DNA of 64,000 nt from positions 62,001 through 126,000 of the forward strand of contig JAEWYS010000008.1 of NCBI GenBank assembly GCA_023458555.1, in the 5' to 3' direction. Below, piece by piece: positions 17,078 to 27,147 of the stretch. Position numbers and translations under genes: made by a program. The notes below the pieces were generated by a model. The model worked only from the letters and a program-made list of their open reading frames with translations. It was not told the DNA's origin and made no database searches. Within the stretch, counting starts at the first letter, position 1; every line of letters starts with the position of its first letter. Origin of the DNA: Bacteroidota bacterium (GTDB taxonomy: Bacteria > Bacteroidota > Bacteroidia > Cytophagales > Cytophagaceae).

Positions 17078-20000
17078 ATGAATAATTCATTTATGTCCGG
17101 ATACTGGAAGAAAATATGGAGCGTATGCCTGGGTATCTTTTTTCTTGGAGTTACTCATGCTCAGAATAGAGTATCAGTCCATATAAACTCCGGCGATCCT
17201 GCGTTTCCGTTTCCTCAGTTTTCAGAGTATCAGTATGGCAAATCTCTTGCTAAATACAACGCGCAGGGAGTTACACATGCCGATATGGAGAAATCGATCC
17301 GGGAAGCGTGGCAGATCATGGCCAATCGTTTTTATTATACCGGTCAGGAAGCCGGAGGAGTTAAATATATTCGGGGAAATGACGGTTGTCCGTATGATTG
17401 TGCAGAGGGAGAGGGTTATGCCATGCTTGCTGCTGCCTATATGGCTGATCAGGTTACGTTCAACGGGCTGTGGATGCGGGTGCATGATGATATGGTTACC
17501 AATGCACCCAGATATAGTGACGGAGCAATTACCCATTCCAACTATCGGTATGGAAAATACATTATAAAAGAAGAGAGTGGTGATGCTGCTGCTGACGGAG
17601 ACTGGGATATCGGCCTTGCTTTGTTAATGGCCACCAAACAATGGGGGAGTCGTTCGGGCGTGATGGTTAATGATGGCAGTGGAGGCACAAAAGAAATGAA
17701 CTATCTTGAAGAAGCCTATCATATCATTGCAGACTTTGCCGATACAACCCGGATCGAACCTCTTGGCAGCCCCGGAGTGCTCGAAGGCTTTGTTACAGGG
17801 CATATTGGTGTAGATGGCTATCCCAAAGGGGGAAATACATTCGGAGAAACGACCGGTTGGGGCTATACACAGAATCGCTGGCCTGATATATGGCCTTCCA
17901 TAGAGGTTTTCTCCAATGATGATAATCAGAGTGGATTTGCCAGCTATACCGCTACTGCGTATTATCATTCATTTGCCAAGTTTATGGAAGAACAGGGAGC
18001 TACTCCCTGGGTAATCGAACAGTTCAAAAGGGTAGAAGCGTCATCCAATTGGCTCATGGAAAAGTCCTATGAACAGGGACGTTTGCCATTTGCCGGGAGT
18101 TTCAACGTAGATGGATCTGCTGTCGTATTCACCGATACCGATCCCACACAGGGGAAATGTGACGGTGAATCGTTCAGAATGCCCTGGAGAACCATTCTTG
18201 ATTATATATGGCGAGGAAATCAGCAGCTGATATGGGATCCTGCTACGCATTCCTATTCGCCGGGGTCAAGTGATGCCATGAAAAAAAATGCGGACAGACT
18301 TGCTGAATTTCTCAAGGTAGTAGGACCGATAGATGCCAGCGGAAATCCAACGATACCAGAGTGTGAACAGTTAGGTATGTCTCCGGATGTCGGGTCTCCG
18401 TTCTGGAAAGGAATTCCGACTCTTAAGCAGGGATATGGTGGTAATGGTACCATGTGTACCGGAAAACACTGGACAAATTATACCCTTGGTACTTCTGCTC
18501 CGGCAGCAGTGGCGCATGGTGATGAGGAGCTTATTGCGTTGCTCTACCGTCAGCTGGAGCTGAAATGGGATGATCAGAATCCTGCTGTGGGTGAGGATCC
18601 GGATGAACGGTATATAGAAAGTATTCCAAAATATTTTCATGGCTGGTTCAGACTGCTTGGTATGCTTACCTTATCCGGAAATCTCCATGCTCCGGAAGAT
18701 ATGGTTGCCGGAGCCAATATGAAAGTGTATATGGAAGCAAAAAATAAGACGTTTGCTTTTGCCGGAGATGAAATTACCTACGAAGTTTCATACAGAAACT
18801 ATGGCTCTCTGGCTGCTTCCGGAGTACGTATAACCATCCCGGTTTCAGATCAATATACGGTTACCAGTGCAGGCGGTGGTACATTATCCGGCAATAATCT
18901 GGTTTTTGACGTCGGAACAGTCCCTGGTTTCACTACAGCGACCGGGATTGACCCCACAAAAGGAAGCTATACATTTTCTGTCAGGGTAAAAAATCCGGCT
19001 GTTGAGGAAAGAATATGTATTCAGGCAACCATTACAGCTGCCAATGGTTCTGGTTGGGAGAGCAATGAATATCCGAACAATGCTACCTATACATATCAGC
19101 TAAACTGTGTGGATATATTGGAAACCCGGTCACTTTCTGTTGAGAAAACGGCCAGCGCTGCAGAAATAAACCCTGGTGATACACTGGATTTTTATGTTGA
19201 TTTTGAAAATTCTACCAGTGCCGGATATCTGAATGGCGGAAGGCCAGGAGTTAATTTTTCCTTTACCTATTCTCTGTACGCCGGAAACTATGACTTGTTT
19301 TCCCGTTTTCGTAACTGGCATGATGCACAGGAAGCTTATATTGATTTAGGAAGTTATCGGGCATCATACTTCATGTGGGATAATGCGAATTCAGGGGTAT
19401 ACAATGCCTCAAGCAATCCCGGTGGCTGGAAACTTATAGGTAAAAATCTTAGGTCAGGAGCTGTCGGAGTGCTGGATTTTGAAGGTGAGCCTATTCCCGA
19501 AGGACAGGATCAGTTTGGTAAGTGGAACCAGCGGATTATTATGTATTTCCCCAATGATATTTCAGCGCCCACGCACACATTATATTCTCATTTGGGCAAT
19601 GAATACCAAATACATAAAGGACAAGTAGAGCCTATCTGGTATGAAGTACAGATGACTTCCACTCCGGCATCTGAATTACCGGTACGCTTATCAGATGACT
19701 GGTCATATGATCCCAATGTTTCGACAAACAATGACAAAGACCTTTATCATGTTATTACTCCTAATTATGCATATGGATCGGAAAATGGCACACCAGTGAC
19801 AACCTATGGAAGATTTGTTTGTGAACCTCTTCCGCCGGGAAGTATTAGCAGGGTATTGATTGAAGAATGGGATGGCACTACCTGGAGAAGAGTAGCCGGA
19901 AACGGACCGCTTCCGGGTCGGGAAATGTTAAATGTAACAGTGGTAGATACCATTCCGGCCGGCTTCGAATTTGTAGAATTTATCAATCAGACGGTTGAAG

Positions 20001-23000
20001 GAATTAATGCTACTATTACCACTTCAAACGGCTACGAAATCATCACCTGGACTATGCCAGTGGTACTGGTCGGAATGAAAGGCCAGATTTCCTATAAAGT
20101 TAAAGCAAAAGGTGCCTGTCCCCAAACAGATAAGTTTTATACCAATGCAGCCTGGATCTGGTCTGATACGGATTCGCCTGTTGCTGCTTCTATAGAAATC
20201 AGAGTGACCTGTGACTCAATTATTCCGGTGGCTAAACCGACTACAATGACAAAGGTCGCAGATAAGCAGCAGGTGGATGTCGGCGATGAAGTCACTTTTT
20301 CTATTGAGTATGTACAAACTCATGGAACAATAAGTACTCCGTCATTGTCTGACAATTCCGGATGGACGACAACCTATGGAGATCAGCCGACTTTTAATGC
20401 AGGCAGGATGGTCTTCCCGAGTGGAAGTCCTTCACTGACAGTCTATGATTATGCATATGGCCACGATGGTTATGCAACGTTTGAGATTGATCGCAAAGGC
20501 GATAATGGTTTTATCTTAGCTTTCAGACACTTATCTGGCTCTCCATTTGATCCGAACGGAGTGTATGCAGAAGTTTATCCACATATGGGCGCCATTCGGT
20601 TGAGGGTATACAACGGTACCAGTCTGATTTACGAGCAGGGGAATTTCGGATTGGGAACTTCAGATCTGAAAATCAAGGTTAAAGCTGCTATTCACGGGGA
20701 TACGCTGGAGTTATATTTTACCAATACAACCGGACTTCCGACGGTGTCGATAACCGGTGTCCGGGATGTACAGCAGGGACACTTTGGTATTTATAATAAA
20801 GGAGAGTATGCATCAAATGCACATGAAATTTCTAATATAACGATGGCATTTGACGCGGCCTTTAATGTAAAGGTTGTCGATCCTCTTCCCGCGGGACTTC
20901 GCTTCTTTACTTCGGCTGATGGCTCTATGGTCGATGCCGGCAATGGTATCATTGAGTCTGCGGTCACACTGCCCGGTCCTGTTGACTACGGTACTGCCTT
21001 AAATTATCAGTTTACGGCTGTTGTTGACGAATGTAATAGCGGGGGATCTTTTAAAAATACTGCCTGGATGCGGTTGCTGACCCACAGTGAAAATGCTATC
21101 GGAGCGACAACAGATCTCATATATTGCGGGGAGGCTGTGTGCACCAAACCTGCCGCTCTTTCCATAGCTCCGGCAGATACCATAATTTGCGAAGATGGTT
21201 CTGTTGTTTTTCGGGCTACCGGTGATATAAAAAGCGGAGATGTCTTTGCCTGGTACAAGGAAGGTCCTGAAGCAGAAACGCTGATTCAACAGGCTCCCAA
21301 TCTAACCAGTCTTGAAATAACAGAAGAAGGATCGTATTATGTTATAATCAATCCGGCGGAACCATTGTGCTCACTACAGTCCGAAACTATTGAAGTGGCA
21401 GTAAATAGCTTTGTAGTTCCGGGAGAAATAGGGACTGATCAGTTGATATGTGAAAACGGCGCTCCGGATGAAATCATCAGCCTGGAAGATGCTGCCGGAG
21501 GTGATCAGACTTCCTACCTGTATAGCTGGCAGCAAAGCGAAGACGGAAATTTATGGAGCGACATAGCTGGAGCCGGTCAGGTATCCTATACACCATCCGC
21601 GTTAACACAGAAAACCATTTTCAGGCGGGTAGCGGCGTCCGGTGTCTGTCCCGCGGCTTATTCCAATGAAGTTACCATTGAGCTGACGGAACCTCTGGAA
21701 GCTTCGGTAAGTATTGAAGGACTTCTGGAAATTTGCCTCGGAGTCGAAACCTCATTCGAAGCACAACCAGTCAATGGTGGCTCAGCTCCAGTATATACGT
21801 GGTACATAAATGGACTGGAAGTAACAGGTGAAACGGATTCTTTGCTGACTATTTCCACACTCAATGACGGCGACGAGCTGACCGTTGAGCTACATTCTTC
21901 CATTGCATGTTTGCTTGCTAATCCCGTCATTTCTGATGGTCTGACATTAGTAGTAGATGAAATCGTTCCCCAGCTTGTGATAGCTCAGTTGACAACAACA
22001 TCACTATGCGAAGGGGACGATATCGCATTCGAAGTGACGAATGTGCTCGGAACAGGGATTCCTGACGATATCCGATGGTATGTCAACGGGCAGTTTACCG
22101 GTACCACAGGAATGACATTTAATTCAACAGAACTTGCAGATCAGGACGCCGTTTATGCTGAGATTATATCATCGCTGGAATGTGCCTCACCTGACCCCGT
22201 ACAGAGTAATCAGGTTATTGTTGAGGTTGGGACACTATCGATACCTGAGGTAAGTATATCGGCTACCTCGGAAGAGATTTGTACCGGTGATCCGGTTACG
22301 TTCTCAGTCAGCTCCCAAAGTAATGAAGGAACCTCACCGGCTTATCAGTGGTATATTAATGACGCTGTGGTTAATGGAGCTGTTTCCGGTCAGTTTACAG
22401 CTTCTGCGTTGTCGGATGGGGATGTAGTGAAAGTAAATATGACGTCGGATGCAGTGTGCCTTACGCTGGCAACTGCCGAGTCCAATGAAATCCGGGTAAC
22501 TGTATCATCTCTGCTGGACCCCAGGGTGTTTATAGCTATTGCTTCTGCCAATGCCGGTGACCTGTGTGAAGGGGAAATTGTAGAATTCAGCATAACCGGT
22601 ACGGTAGCGAAAGGCACTGATCCCGAATACCAGTGGTATGTTAATGACCTTGAGGTTGTCGGAGCCAATGATACAACATTCGCTTCAAGAATTTCTCAGG
22701 GTGACAGAATATATGTTACTATGACAACAAATTCTTCCTGTGCCTCTGTACCGGAAGCAATGTCTGATGAAATAACAATTAATGCGCTCCCGGTGGAGAT
22801 TCCATCTGTCACCATTACCAGCTCATCGTCCGGAACACTGTGTCCTGATGCAACGGCCACACTTACGATTTTAAGTGAAACAGCCGCAGGAAGCTCGCCG
22901 GCATATCAGTGGCTGCGTAACGGAGCTCCGATTGCCGGAGCAGTTTCTTCATCATATATCGTAGAAGAACCGGGAGATTACTCCTTGCTGATAACTAGCT

Positions 23001-25030
23001 CTCTTCGGTGTGTTGAAGATCCGGAAGAAGAAAGTAATAGTGTTTCCATTCAGTACAGTCAGGAGTTTGAGGTGACTATTGTGGCTGATAAGAATGAAAT
23101 CTGTTCGTATGAAACCATTGTTCTTGAAGCAGGAGTACAGCCTGCCATTGCCATTGCAGGCTATGAGTGGAAAGTCGGAAATAATACAGTAGCTAATTCA
23201 GTGAATAATACCTATGCGACAAGTGCAGCGGCCGGTTATACCGTAACCGCGGTAGATGAAAATGGCTGTTCTGTGACCTCGGATATATTTGTATTATCTC
23301 CGGCAATCCAAAATGCAGTGACAATTAGCCCTGCAGAAGAAGAAGTATGTGAAGGCGGAAGTGTTGACCTGGTATCCTCGGTTACGTCTGTGTCCTACAC
23401 GTATACCTGGCTTGACAACTCTGCAAATCCGATACAGGGAGCAAACGGATCAGCATACAGAGCCTCTGCCGGAACGTATTCGCTCGTGATAAATAGTGGT
23501 TCCTGCCTTGATACATCCAATGTTGCTGTTATTACAGAAAGAGTATTGGGCAAACCCGTTATTACAGGAGACAATGAGCCTCTTTGCCGGTCTGAAGGAA
23601 TAAGGTATTATGTACAGCAGCCGGGTACAGGTTCTGTATATACCTGGACTGTTCCGGCCGGAGCCACAATTGTCAGTGGTGCAGGCAGCTCCGAGATTAC
23701 AGTGGATTTTGGAGAGCAGAGCGGTATAATTACCGTTGTGGAAACCATTGGTGGAAATTGTAGCAGTGAAAGGGGAGAGCTGGCAATCATATTAGATAAA
23801 TGTAATCTGAGAGCGGATTTTACTGTTGATAACAGTTCACTGTGTGAAGGTGGTAAAGTGATATTTACCGATGCATCTGTCGGTGTATCATCCAATACTC
23901 AGTATTCCTGGAATTTTGGCAGTGGTGCTTCTCCGGCTATAGCCAATGGCCCCGGTCCGCATGAAGTAGTATATTCCGCTGGAGGAGTTTATTCTCCGGC
24001 ACTGACTATTACAGACGGCATTGAGGATTCCGAAGTTAAGACAAACTCAATCATCGTTAACCGTGCTCCGGAACGTCCTGTTATCAATGGCCCGGCGATT
24101 GTATGTGCGTATTCCAATACTGAATATGCTGTGAATCTTGCCGGACAATTTGAATGGACACTGGTCGGTGGCGGCACAATCACCGGTGGAATAAATACAC
24201 GTTCGATAACTGCCCGATTTGAATCTGCCGGTGCAGTATCTGTTGAACTGACTTATACAGATCCGAACGGATGTGTTGCCGAAAAGGCTATTCAGAATAT
24301 AATGGTGGAAGATGCTGCCCCGGTAGAGATTACCGCTTCTGCTACTACACTATGTGCGGGCGCCAGCAGTAATATTATGCTTCAGGGTGCAGCAGGAAGT
24401 ATTTCCTGGTACCGCAATGGAAGTCTTATATCAGGCCAGCATAGCTCCGTGCTTACTGTTTCGGAAGGCGGAGAATACAGTGCCAGAATCAGCGGAGCCT
24501 GTGAGCAGAATACAGATGTTATCCAAATCAGTCTGATAGAGTTTTCTATCTCGGCCGGAGATGACATGCTTGTTGATGAAGGTCACTCTGTACAGATTCA
24601 TACAGAAACAAGTCATCCGGCGGTTGAGTATATCTGGACGCCGATGCTTCCTAAAGTGGCTAATCCTGTATTTACTCCGACCGAAACTACTGTGTATTCT
24701 GTAACAGCTACAGATGCAAATGGGTGTGAGGCCAGAGATGAGATTAAAATTACGGTGGTACGACCGCTTTTCATTCCTAATGCTTTTACCCCCAACGGCG
24801 ATGGTGTACATGATGTCTGGGAAATAACAGGGCTCGAACGTTATGGTAATGATGTAATCGTTCGAATATTCAACAGATGGGGTAATGTTGTCTATGAAGA
24901 CAAAGGATATGCATTTCGCTGGGACGGTACAAAAAATGGCACAGCTATGCCTGTTGCTACCTATTATTATGTAGTCGAGCTATCGGGAGATGCCAAACCG
25001 CTGACTGGCTCTATTCTGTTATCAAAATAG
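17078..25030 (+). CDS. Giant secreted GH8 glycoside hydrolase with DUF11, Ig-like, PKD and CHU_C sorting domains
   Basis: From ATG 17078 the protein has 2650 residues. A signal peptide ends near THAQ (residues 26-29). The GH8 domain fills about 30-560: Glu110 in AEGEGYAML is the expected acid and ADGDWDIGLALLMA (172-185) matches the GH8 signature with its Asp residues, so an active endo-beta-glucanase or xylanase-type enzyme is likely. Then come two DUF11-like modules, each apparently interrupted by an inserted beta-domain, about five Ig-like repeats of some 95 residues with paired cysteines and YQWYIN cores, a PKD-like domain (near 2275-2340), and a C-terminal CHU_C domain (FIPNAFTPNGDGVHDVW to the end). 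CHU_C marks type IX secretion and surface attachment. An ATG at 17093 or a TTG at 17003 are other possible starts. Confidence 0.9.
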   Translation: MNNSFMSGYWKKIWSVCLGIFFLGVTHAQNRVSVHINSGDPAFPFPQFSEYQYGKSLAKYNAQGVTHADMEKSIREAWQIMANRFYYTGQEAGGVKYIRGNDGCPYDCAEGEGYAMLAAAYMADQVTFNGLWMRVHDDMVTNAPRYSDGAITHSNYRYGKYIIKEESGDAAADGDWDIGLALLMATKQWGSRSGVMVNDGSGGTKEMNYLEEAYHIIADFADTTRIEPLGSPGVLEGFVTGHIGVDGYPKGGNTFGETTGWGYTQNRWPDIWPSIEVFSNDDNQSGFASYTATAYYHSFAKFMEEQGATPWVIEQFKRVEASSNWLMEKSYEQGRLPFAGSFNVDGSAVVFTDTDPTQGKCDGESFRMPWRTILDYIWRGNQQLIWDPATHSYSPGSSDAMKKNADRLAEFLKVVGPIDASGNPTIPECEQLGMSPDVGSPFWKGIPTLKQGYGGNGTMCTGKHWTNYTLGTSAPAAVAHGDEELIALLYRQLELKWDDQNPAVGEDPDERYIESIPKYFHGWFRLLGMLTLSGNLHAPEDMVAGANMKVYMEAKNKTFAFAGDEITYEVSYRNYGSLAASGVRITIPVSDQYTVTSAGGGTLSGNNLVFDVGTVPGFTTATGIDPTKGSYTFSVRVKNPAVEERICIQATITAANGSGWESNEYPNNATYTYQLNCVDILETRSLSVEKTASAAEINPGDTLDFYVDFENSTSAGYLNGGRPGVNFSFTYSLYAGNYDLFSRFRNWHDAQEAYIDLGSYRASYFMWDNANSGVYNASSNPGGWKLIGKNLRSGAVGVLDFEGEPIPEGQDQFGKWNQRIIMYFPNDISAPTHTLYSHLGNEYQIHKGQVEPIWYEVQMTSTPASELPVRLSDDWSYDPNVSTNNDKDLYHVITPNYAYGSENGTPVTTYGRFVCEPLPPGSISRVLIEEWDGTTWRRVAGNGPLPGREMLNVTVVDTIPAGFEFVEFINQTVEGINATITTSNGYEIITWTMPVVLVGMKGQISYKVKAKGACPQTDKFYTNAAWIWSDTDSPVAASIEIRVTCDSIIPVAKPTTMTKVADKQQVDVGDEVTFSIEYVQTHGTISTPSLSDNSGWTTTYGDQPTFNAGRMVFPSGSPSLTVYDYAYGHDGYATFEIDRKGDNGFILAFRHLSGSPFDPNGVYAEVYPHMGAIRLRVYNGTSLIYEQGNFGLGTSDLKIKVKAAIHGDTLELYFTNTTGLPTVSITGVRDVQQGHFGIYNKGEYASNAHEISNITMAFDAAFNVKVVDPLPAGLRFFTSADGSMVDAGNGIIESAVTLPGPVDYGTALNYQFTAVVDECNSGGSFKNTAWMRLLTHSENAIGATTDLIYCGEAVCTKPAALSIAPADTIICEDGSVVFRATGDIKSGDVFAWYKEGPEAETLIQQAPNLTSLEITEEGSYYVIINPAEPLCSLQSETIEVAVNSFVVPGEIGTDQLICENGAPDEIISLEDAAGGDQTSYLYSWQQSEDGNLWSDIAGAGQVSYTPSALTQKTIFRRVAASGVCPAAYSNEVTIELTEPLEASVSIEGLLEICLGVETSFEAQPVNGGSAPVYTWYINGLEVTGETDSLLTISTLNDGDELTVELHSSIACLLANPVISDGLTLVVDEIVPQLVIAQLTTTSLCEGDDIAFEVTNVLGTGIPDDIRWYVNGQFTGTTGMTFNSTELADQDAVYAEIISSLECASPDPVQSNQVIVEVGTLSIPEVSISATSEEICTGDPVTFSVSSQSNEGTSPAYQWYINDAVVNGAVSGQFTASALSDGDVVKVNMTSDAVCLTLATAESNEIRVTVSSLLDPRVFIAIASANAGDLCEGEIVEFSITGTVAKGTDPEYQWYVNDLEVVGANDTTFASRISQGDRIYVTMTTNSSCASVPEAMSDEITINALPVEIPSVTITSSSSGTLCPDATATLTILSETAAGSSPAYQWLRNGAPIAGAVSSSYIVEEPGDYSLLITSSLRCVEDPEEESNSVSIQYSQEFEVTIVADKNEICSYETIVLEAGVQPAIAIAGYEWKVGNNTVANSVNNTYATSAAAGYTVTAVDENGCSVTSDIFVLSPAIQNAVTISPAEEEVCEGGSVDLVSSVTSVSYTYTWLDNSANPIQGANGSAYRASAGTYSLVINSGSCLDTSNVAVITERVLGKPVITGDNEPLCRSEGIRYYVQQPGTGSVYTWTVPAGATIVSGAGSSEITVDFGEQSGIITVVETIGGNCSSERGELAIILDKCNLRADFTVDNSSLCEGGKVIFTDASVGVSSNTQYSWNFGSGASPAIANGPGPHEVVYSAGGVYSPALTITDGIEDSEVKTNSIIVNRAPERPVINGPAIVCAYSNTEYAVNLAGQFEWTLVGGGTITGGINTRSITARFESAGAVSVELTYTDPNGCVAEKAIQNIMVEDAAPVEITASATTLCAGASSNIMLQGAAGSISWYRNGSLISGQHSSVLTVSEGGEYSARISGACEQNTDVIQISLIEFSISAGDDMLVDEGHSVQIHTETSHPAVEYIWTPMLPKVANPVFTPTETTVYSVTATDANGCEARDEIKITVVRPLFIPNAFTPNGDGVHDVWEITGLERYGNDVIVRIFNRWGNVVYEDKGYAFRWDGTKNGTAMPVATYYYVVELSGDAKPLTGSILLSK

Positions 25031-25052
25031 AAGAAGCTTCTTGCATAATAAG

Positions 25053-25101
25053 CTTAAATAAAAAAGGATAGTAATAAATTTACTATCCTTTTTTATTTAA
25101 G
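25053..25101. terminator. Perfect 22-bp bidirectional terminator
   Basis: The arms at 25053-25074 and 25080-25101 are perfectly complementary over 22 bases around a TAAAT loop, with A-run and T-run flanks. It separates the convergent GH8 and murA genes and should end both transcripts. Confidence 0.9.
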
Positions 25102-25130
25102 CCCAACGGAGCTTTATTTGTCTTTCTTTT

Positions 25131-26444
25131 TTATTCGCTCTTTCTGGCAATCTTTGCACCCAGCGCATTTAAGCGCTTATCAATAAACTGATAACCACGG
25201 TCAATCTGATCAATATTATATATGGTACTTTTACCATTGGCAGACATTGCTGCAATCAACAGGGCGACTCCTGCACGAATATCAGGTGAAACCATGGATA
25301 TACCCCGCAATGGCACCTCTTTGTTTAGGCCAATGACAGTTGCTCTGTGCGGATCGCAAAGAATAATCTGAGCGCCCATATCAATAAGCTTATCGACAAA
25401 AAACAGCCTGCTTTCAAACATTTTCTGATGAATAAGAACAGAGCCTTTTGCCTGAGTTGCCACTACCAGCACGATGCTCATAAGATCAGGCGTAAAGCCC
25501 GGCCACGGGGCATCTGCTACGGTAAGAATTGACCCATCGATAAAGGTATCTATTGTATAGTTTTCATGAGTTGGGATGTAAATATCATCCCCTCGTATTT
25601 CCAGATTAATTCCGAGTCTGCCAAAAATAGTAGGAATATTGCCGAGCATATCCACGCGGCAGTTTTTGATCGTGATTTCGGAAGAAGTCATGGCCGCGAG
25701 CCCGATAAAGCTTCCGATCTCAATCATATCGGGAAGAATTGTATGCTCTGTTCCGCCAAGAGACGATACACCTTCTATGGTCAGGAGATTGGAACCCACG
25801 CCGCTTATTTTGGCGCCCATTCTGTTCAGCATACTGCACAGCTGCTGAAGATATGGTTCGCAGGCTGCATTATAGATTACTGTTTTGCCTTTGGCGAGGA
25901 CAGCCGCCATAACGACATTGGCTGTACCGGTTACCGATGCTTCATCAAGAAGCATATAGGCTCCCTGCAGATTTGTCGCATCTATTTCATAAAAAGAGTC
26001 AGAGGCATCATAGTTGAACTTGGCTCCCAGGTTCTGAAGTCCGATAAAGTGTGTGTCAAGTCGTCTTCTTCCTATTTTATCTCCTCCCGGCTTAGGCATT
26101 TTGGCTTTGCCGAACCGTGCCAGCAAAGGGCCGAGAATCATAATGGAACCCCGGAGGGATGCGGCTTTCTTTTTAAAATCAGCTGTTTCAAGAAAATCAA
26201 CCTGTACATTTTTAGCCTGAAATGAATACGTGTCCTCAGACAGTTTTTCTACTTCTACACCAAAATCTTTTAGAAGATCAATCAGTTTAAGTACGTCAAT
26301 GATACCCGGAATATTTCGTACGGTTACCTTTTCTTCGGTCAGTAAAACCGCACATAGTATCTGAAGGCATTCATTCTTCGCCCCCTGAGGAGTAATTTCA
26401 CCTTTGAGCCTGTGGCCGCCGGTTACTTCAAAAAAACTATTCAT
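25131..26444 (-). CDS. murA: UDP-N-acetylglucosamine 1-carboxyvinyltransferase
   Basis: This 437-residue protein is MurA, which adds enolpyruvate to UDP-GlcNAc as the first committed step of peptidoglycan synthesis in the cytoplasm. It shows KNECLQILCAVLL near the N-terminus (the Lys-Asn pair of the active site), LLARFGKAKMPKPGGDKIG (about 106-124, where MurA usually has its flexible loop) and the C-terminal DIRAGVALLIAAM. The loop position that carries the fosfomycin-binding Cys in E. coli is not obviously Cys here. Its ATG shares one base with the stop of the DUF4290 gene (TAATG), so the two are coupled. Confidence 0.95.
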   Translation of the reverse strand: MNSFFEVTGGHRLKGEITPQGAKNECLQILCAVLLTEEKVTVRNIPGIIDVLKLIDLLKDFGVEVEKLSEDTYSFQAKNVQVDFLETADFKKKAASLRGSIMILGPLLARFGKAKMPKPGGDKIGRRRLDTHFIGLQNLGAKFNYDASDSFYEIDATNLQGAYMLLDEASVTGTANVVMAAVLAKGKTVIYNAACEPYLQQLCSMLNRMGAKISGVGSNLLTIEGVSSLGGTEHTILPDMIEIGSFIGLAAMTSSEITIKNCRVDMLGNIPTIFGRLGINLEIRGDDIYIPTHENYTIDTFIDGSILTVADAPWPGFTPDLMSIVLVVATQAKGSVLIHQKMFESRLFFVDKLIDMGAQIILCDPHRATVIGLNKEVPLRGISMVSPDIRAGVALLIAAMSANGKSTIYNIDQIDRGYQFIDKRLNALGAKIARKSE

Positions 26445-27136
26445 TAACCTCTTCTTCTGTTGTTATTATGTTGACTGTTCTTTTTATTCTTTTTAAAGTT
26501 TCCGTTGCGTTGGGAAGAACCTGAGTTTGTATTGCCGTTTACATGGTTTCCCGGCTGACTGCTAACTCTTACATATTCTTTCTGACTGTCAAACAATCCG
26601 TTTGCCTTTACTTTTTCCAAATCTACTGTAAGCTGCTGATTTGAAATATACTCTAATTGCTGCGCAATAAGCTGATCTTCTATATTTTCCTTGTTCCAGG
26701 CAGCATAAAAACGCTTCATCAGCTTACCGATAAACAGAATCGCAACCTCCTTTTCCTCAGGGTCATCTAGTTCAATCGCCTGCTTGATCAGAAGCTCCAC
26801 ATTTTTTCCGTAATGCTTAAATTTGAGATTGTGGGTATTATAATCAACCGTCATTGGTTTTTTCCCGAGAATTGATTTTTCTGGCATTGGATATTCAGAA
26901 TCAACATCGAGCTTGAAATCAGACATGATATATAAATGATCCCAGATTTTCTGTGCGGATTCAATCGCAGCCTCTTTTATATTGGGATTGATTTGTTTCA
27001 TTAACTCAATGAGGGTATACGCATACCGGCTGCGTTTTTCCCGGTCTTCAACAGTTAGGAGATATTCGACAATTTTTTGAATATTTCTACCGTACTCTTT
27101 TAATATAATGCCTCGTGATTGATCAGTTGATTCCAT
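26444..27136 (-). CDS. DUF4290 family protein
   Basis: This 230-residue protein starts with a conserved block (ILKEYGRNIQKIVEYLLTVEDREKRSRYAYTLIELM, in part) typical of DUF4290, a family found in Bacteroidota with no known function. The first 170 residues look helical and soluble. The last 35 are low complexity, rich in Asn, Gly, Ser, Lys and Arg, ending NNNRRRG, which suggests nucleic-acid or ribosome contact but does not prove it. It sits between the pcrA/uvrD-like helicase gene (11 bases away) and murA (one-base overlap), a likely three-gene operon. Confidence 0.85.
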   Translation of the reverse strand: MESTDQSRGIILKEYGRNIQKIVEYLLTVEDREKRSRYAYTLIELMKQINPNIKEAAIESAQKIWDHLYIMSDFKLDVDSEYPMPEKSILGKKPMTVDYNTHNLKFKHYGKNVELLIKQAIELDDPEEKEVAILFIGKLMKRFYAAWNKENIEDQLIAQQLEYISNQQLTVDLEKVKANGLFDSQKEYVRVSSQPGNHVNGNTNSGSSQRNGNFKKNKKNSQHNNNRRRG

Positions 27137-27147
27137 ATTTTTCGTGA

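Noticed and set aside
25566..26225. A 219-codon open frame on the plus strand opposite murA.
   Set aside because: It lies wholly inside the conserved murA gene on the other strand, and its sequence matches no family; it is a shadow of murA codons.
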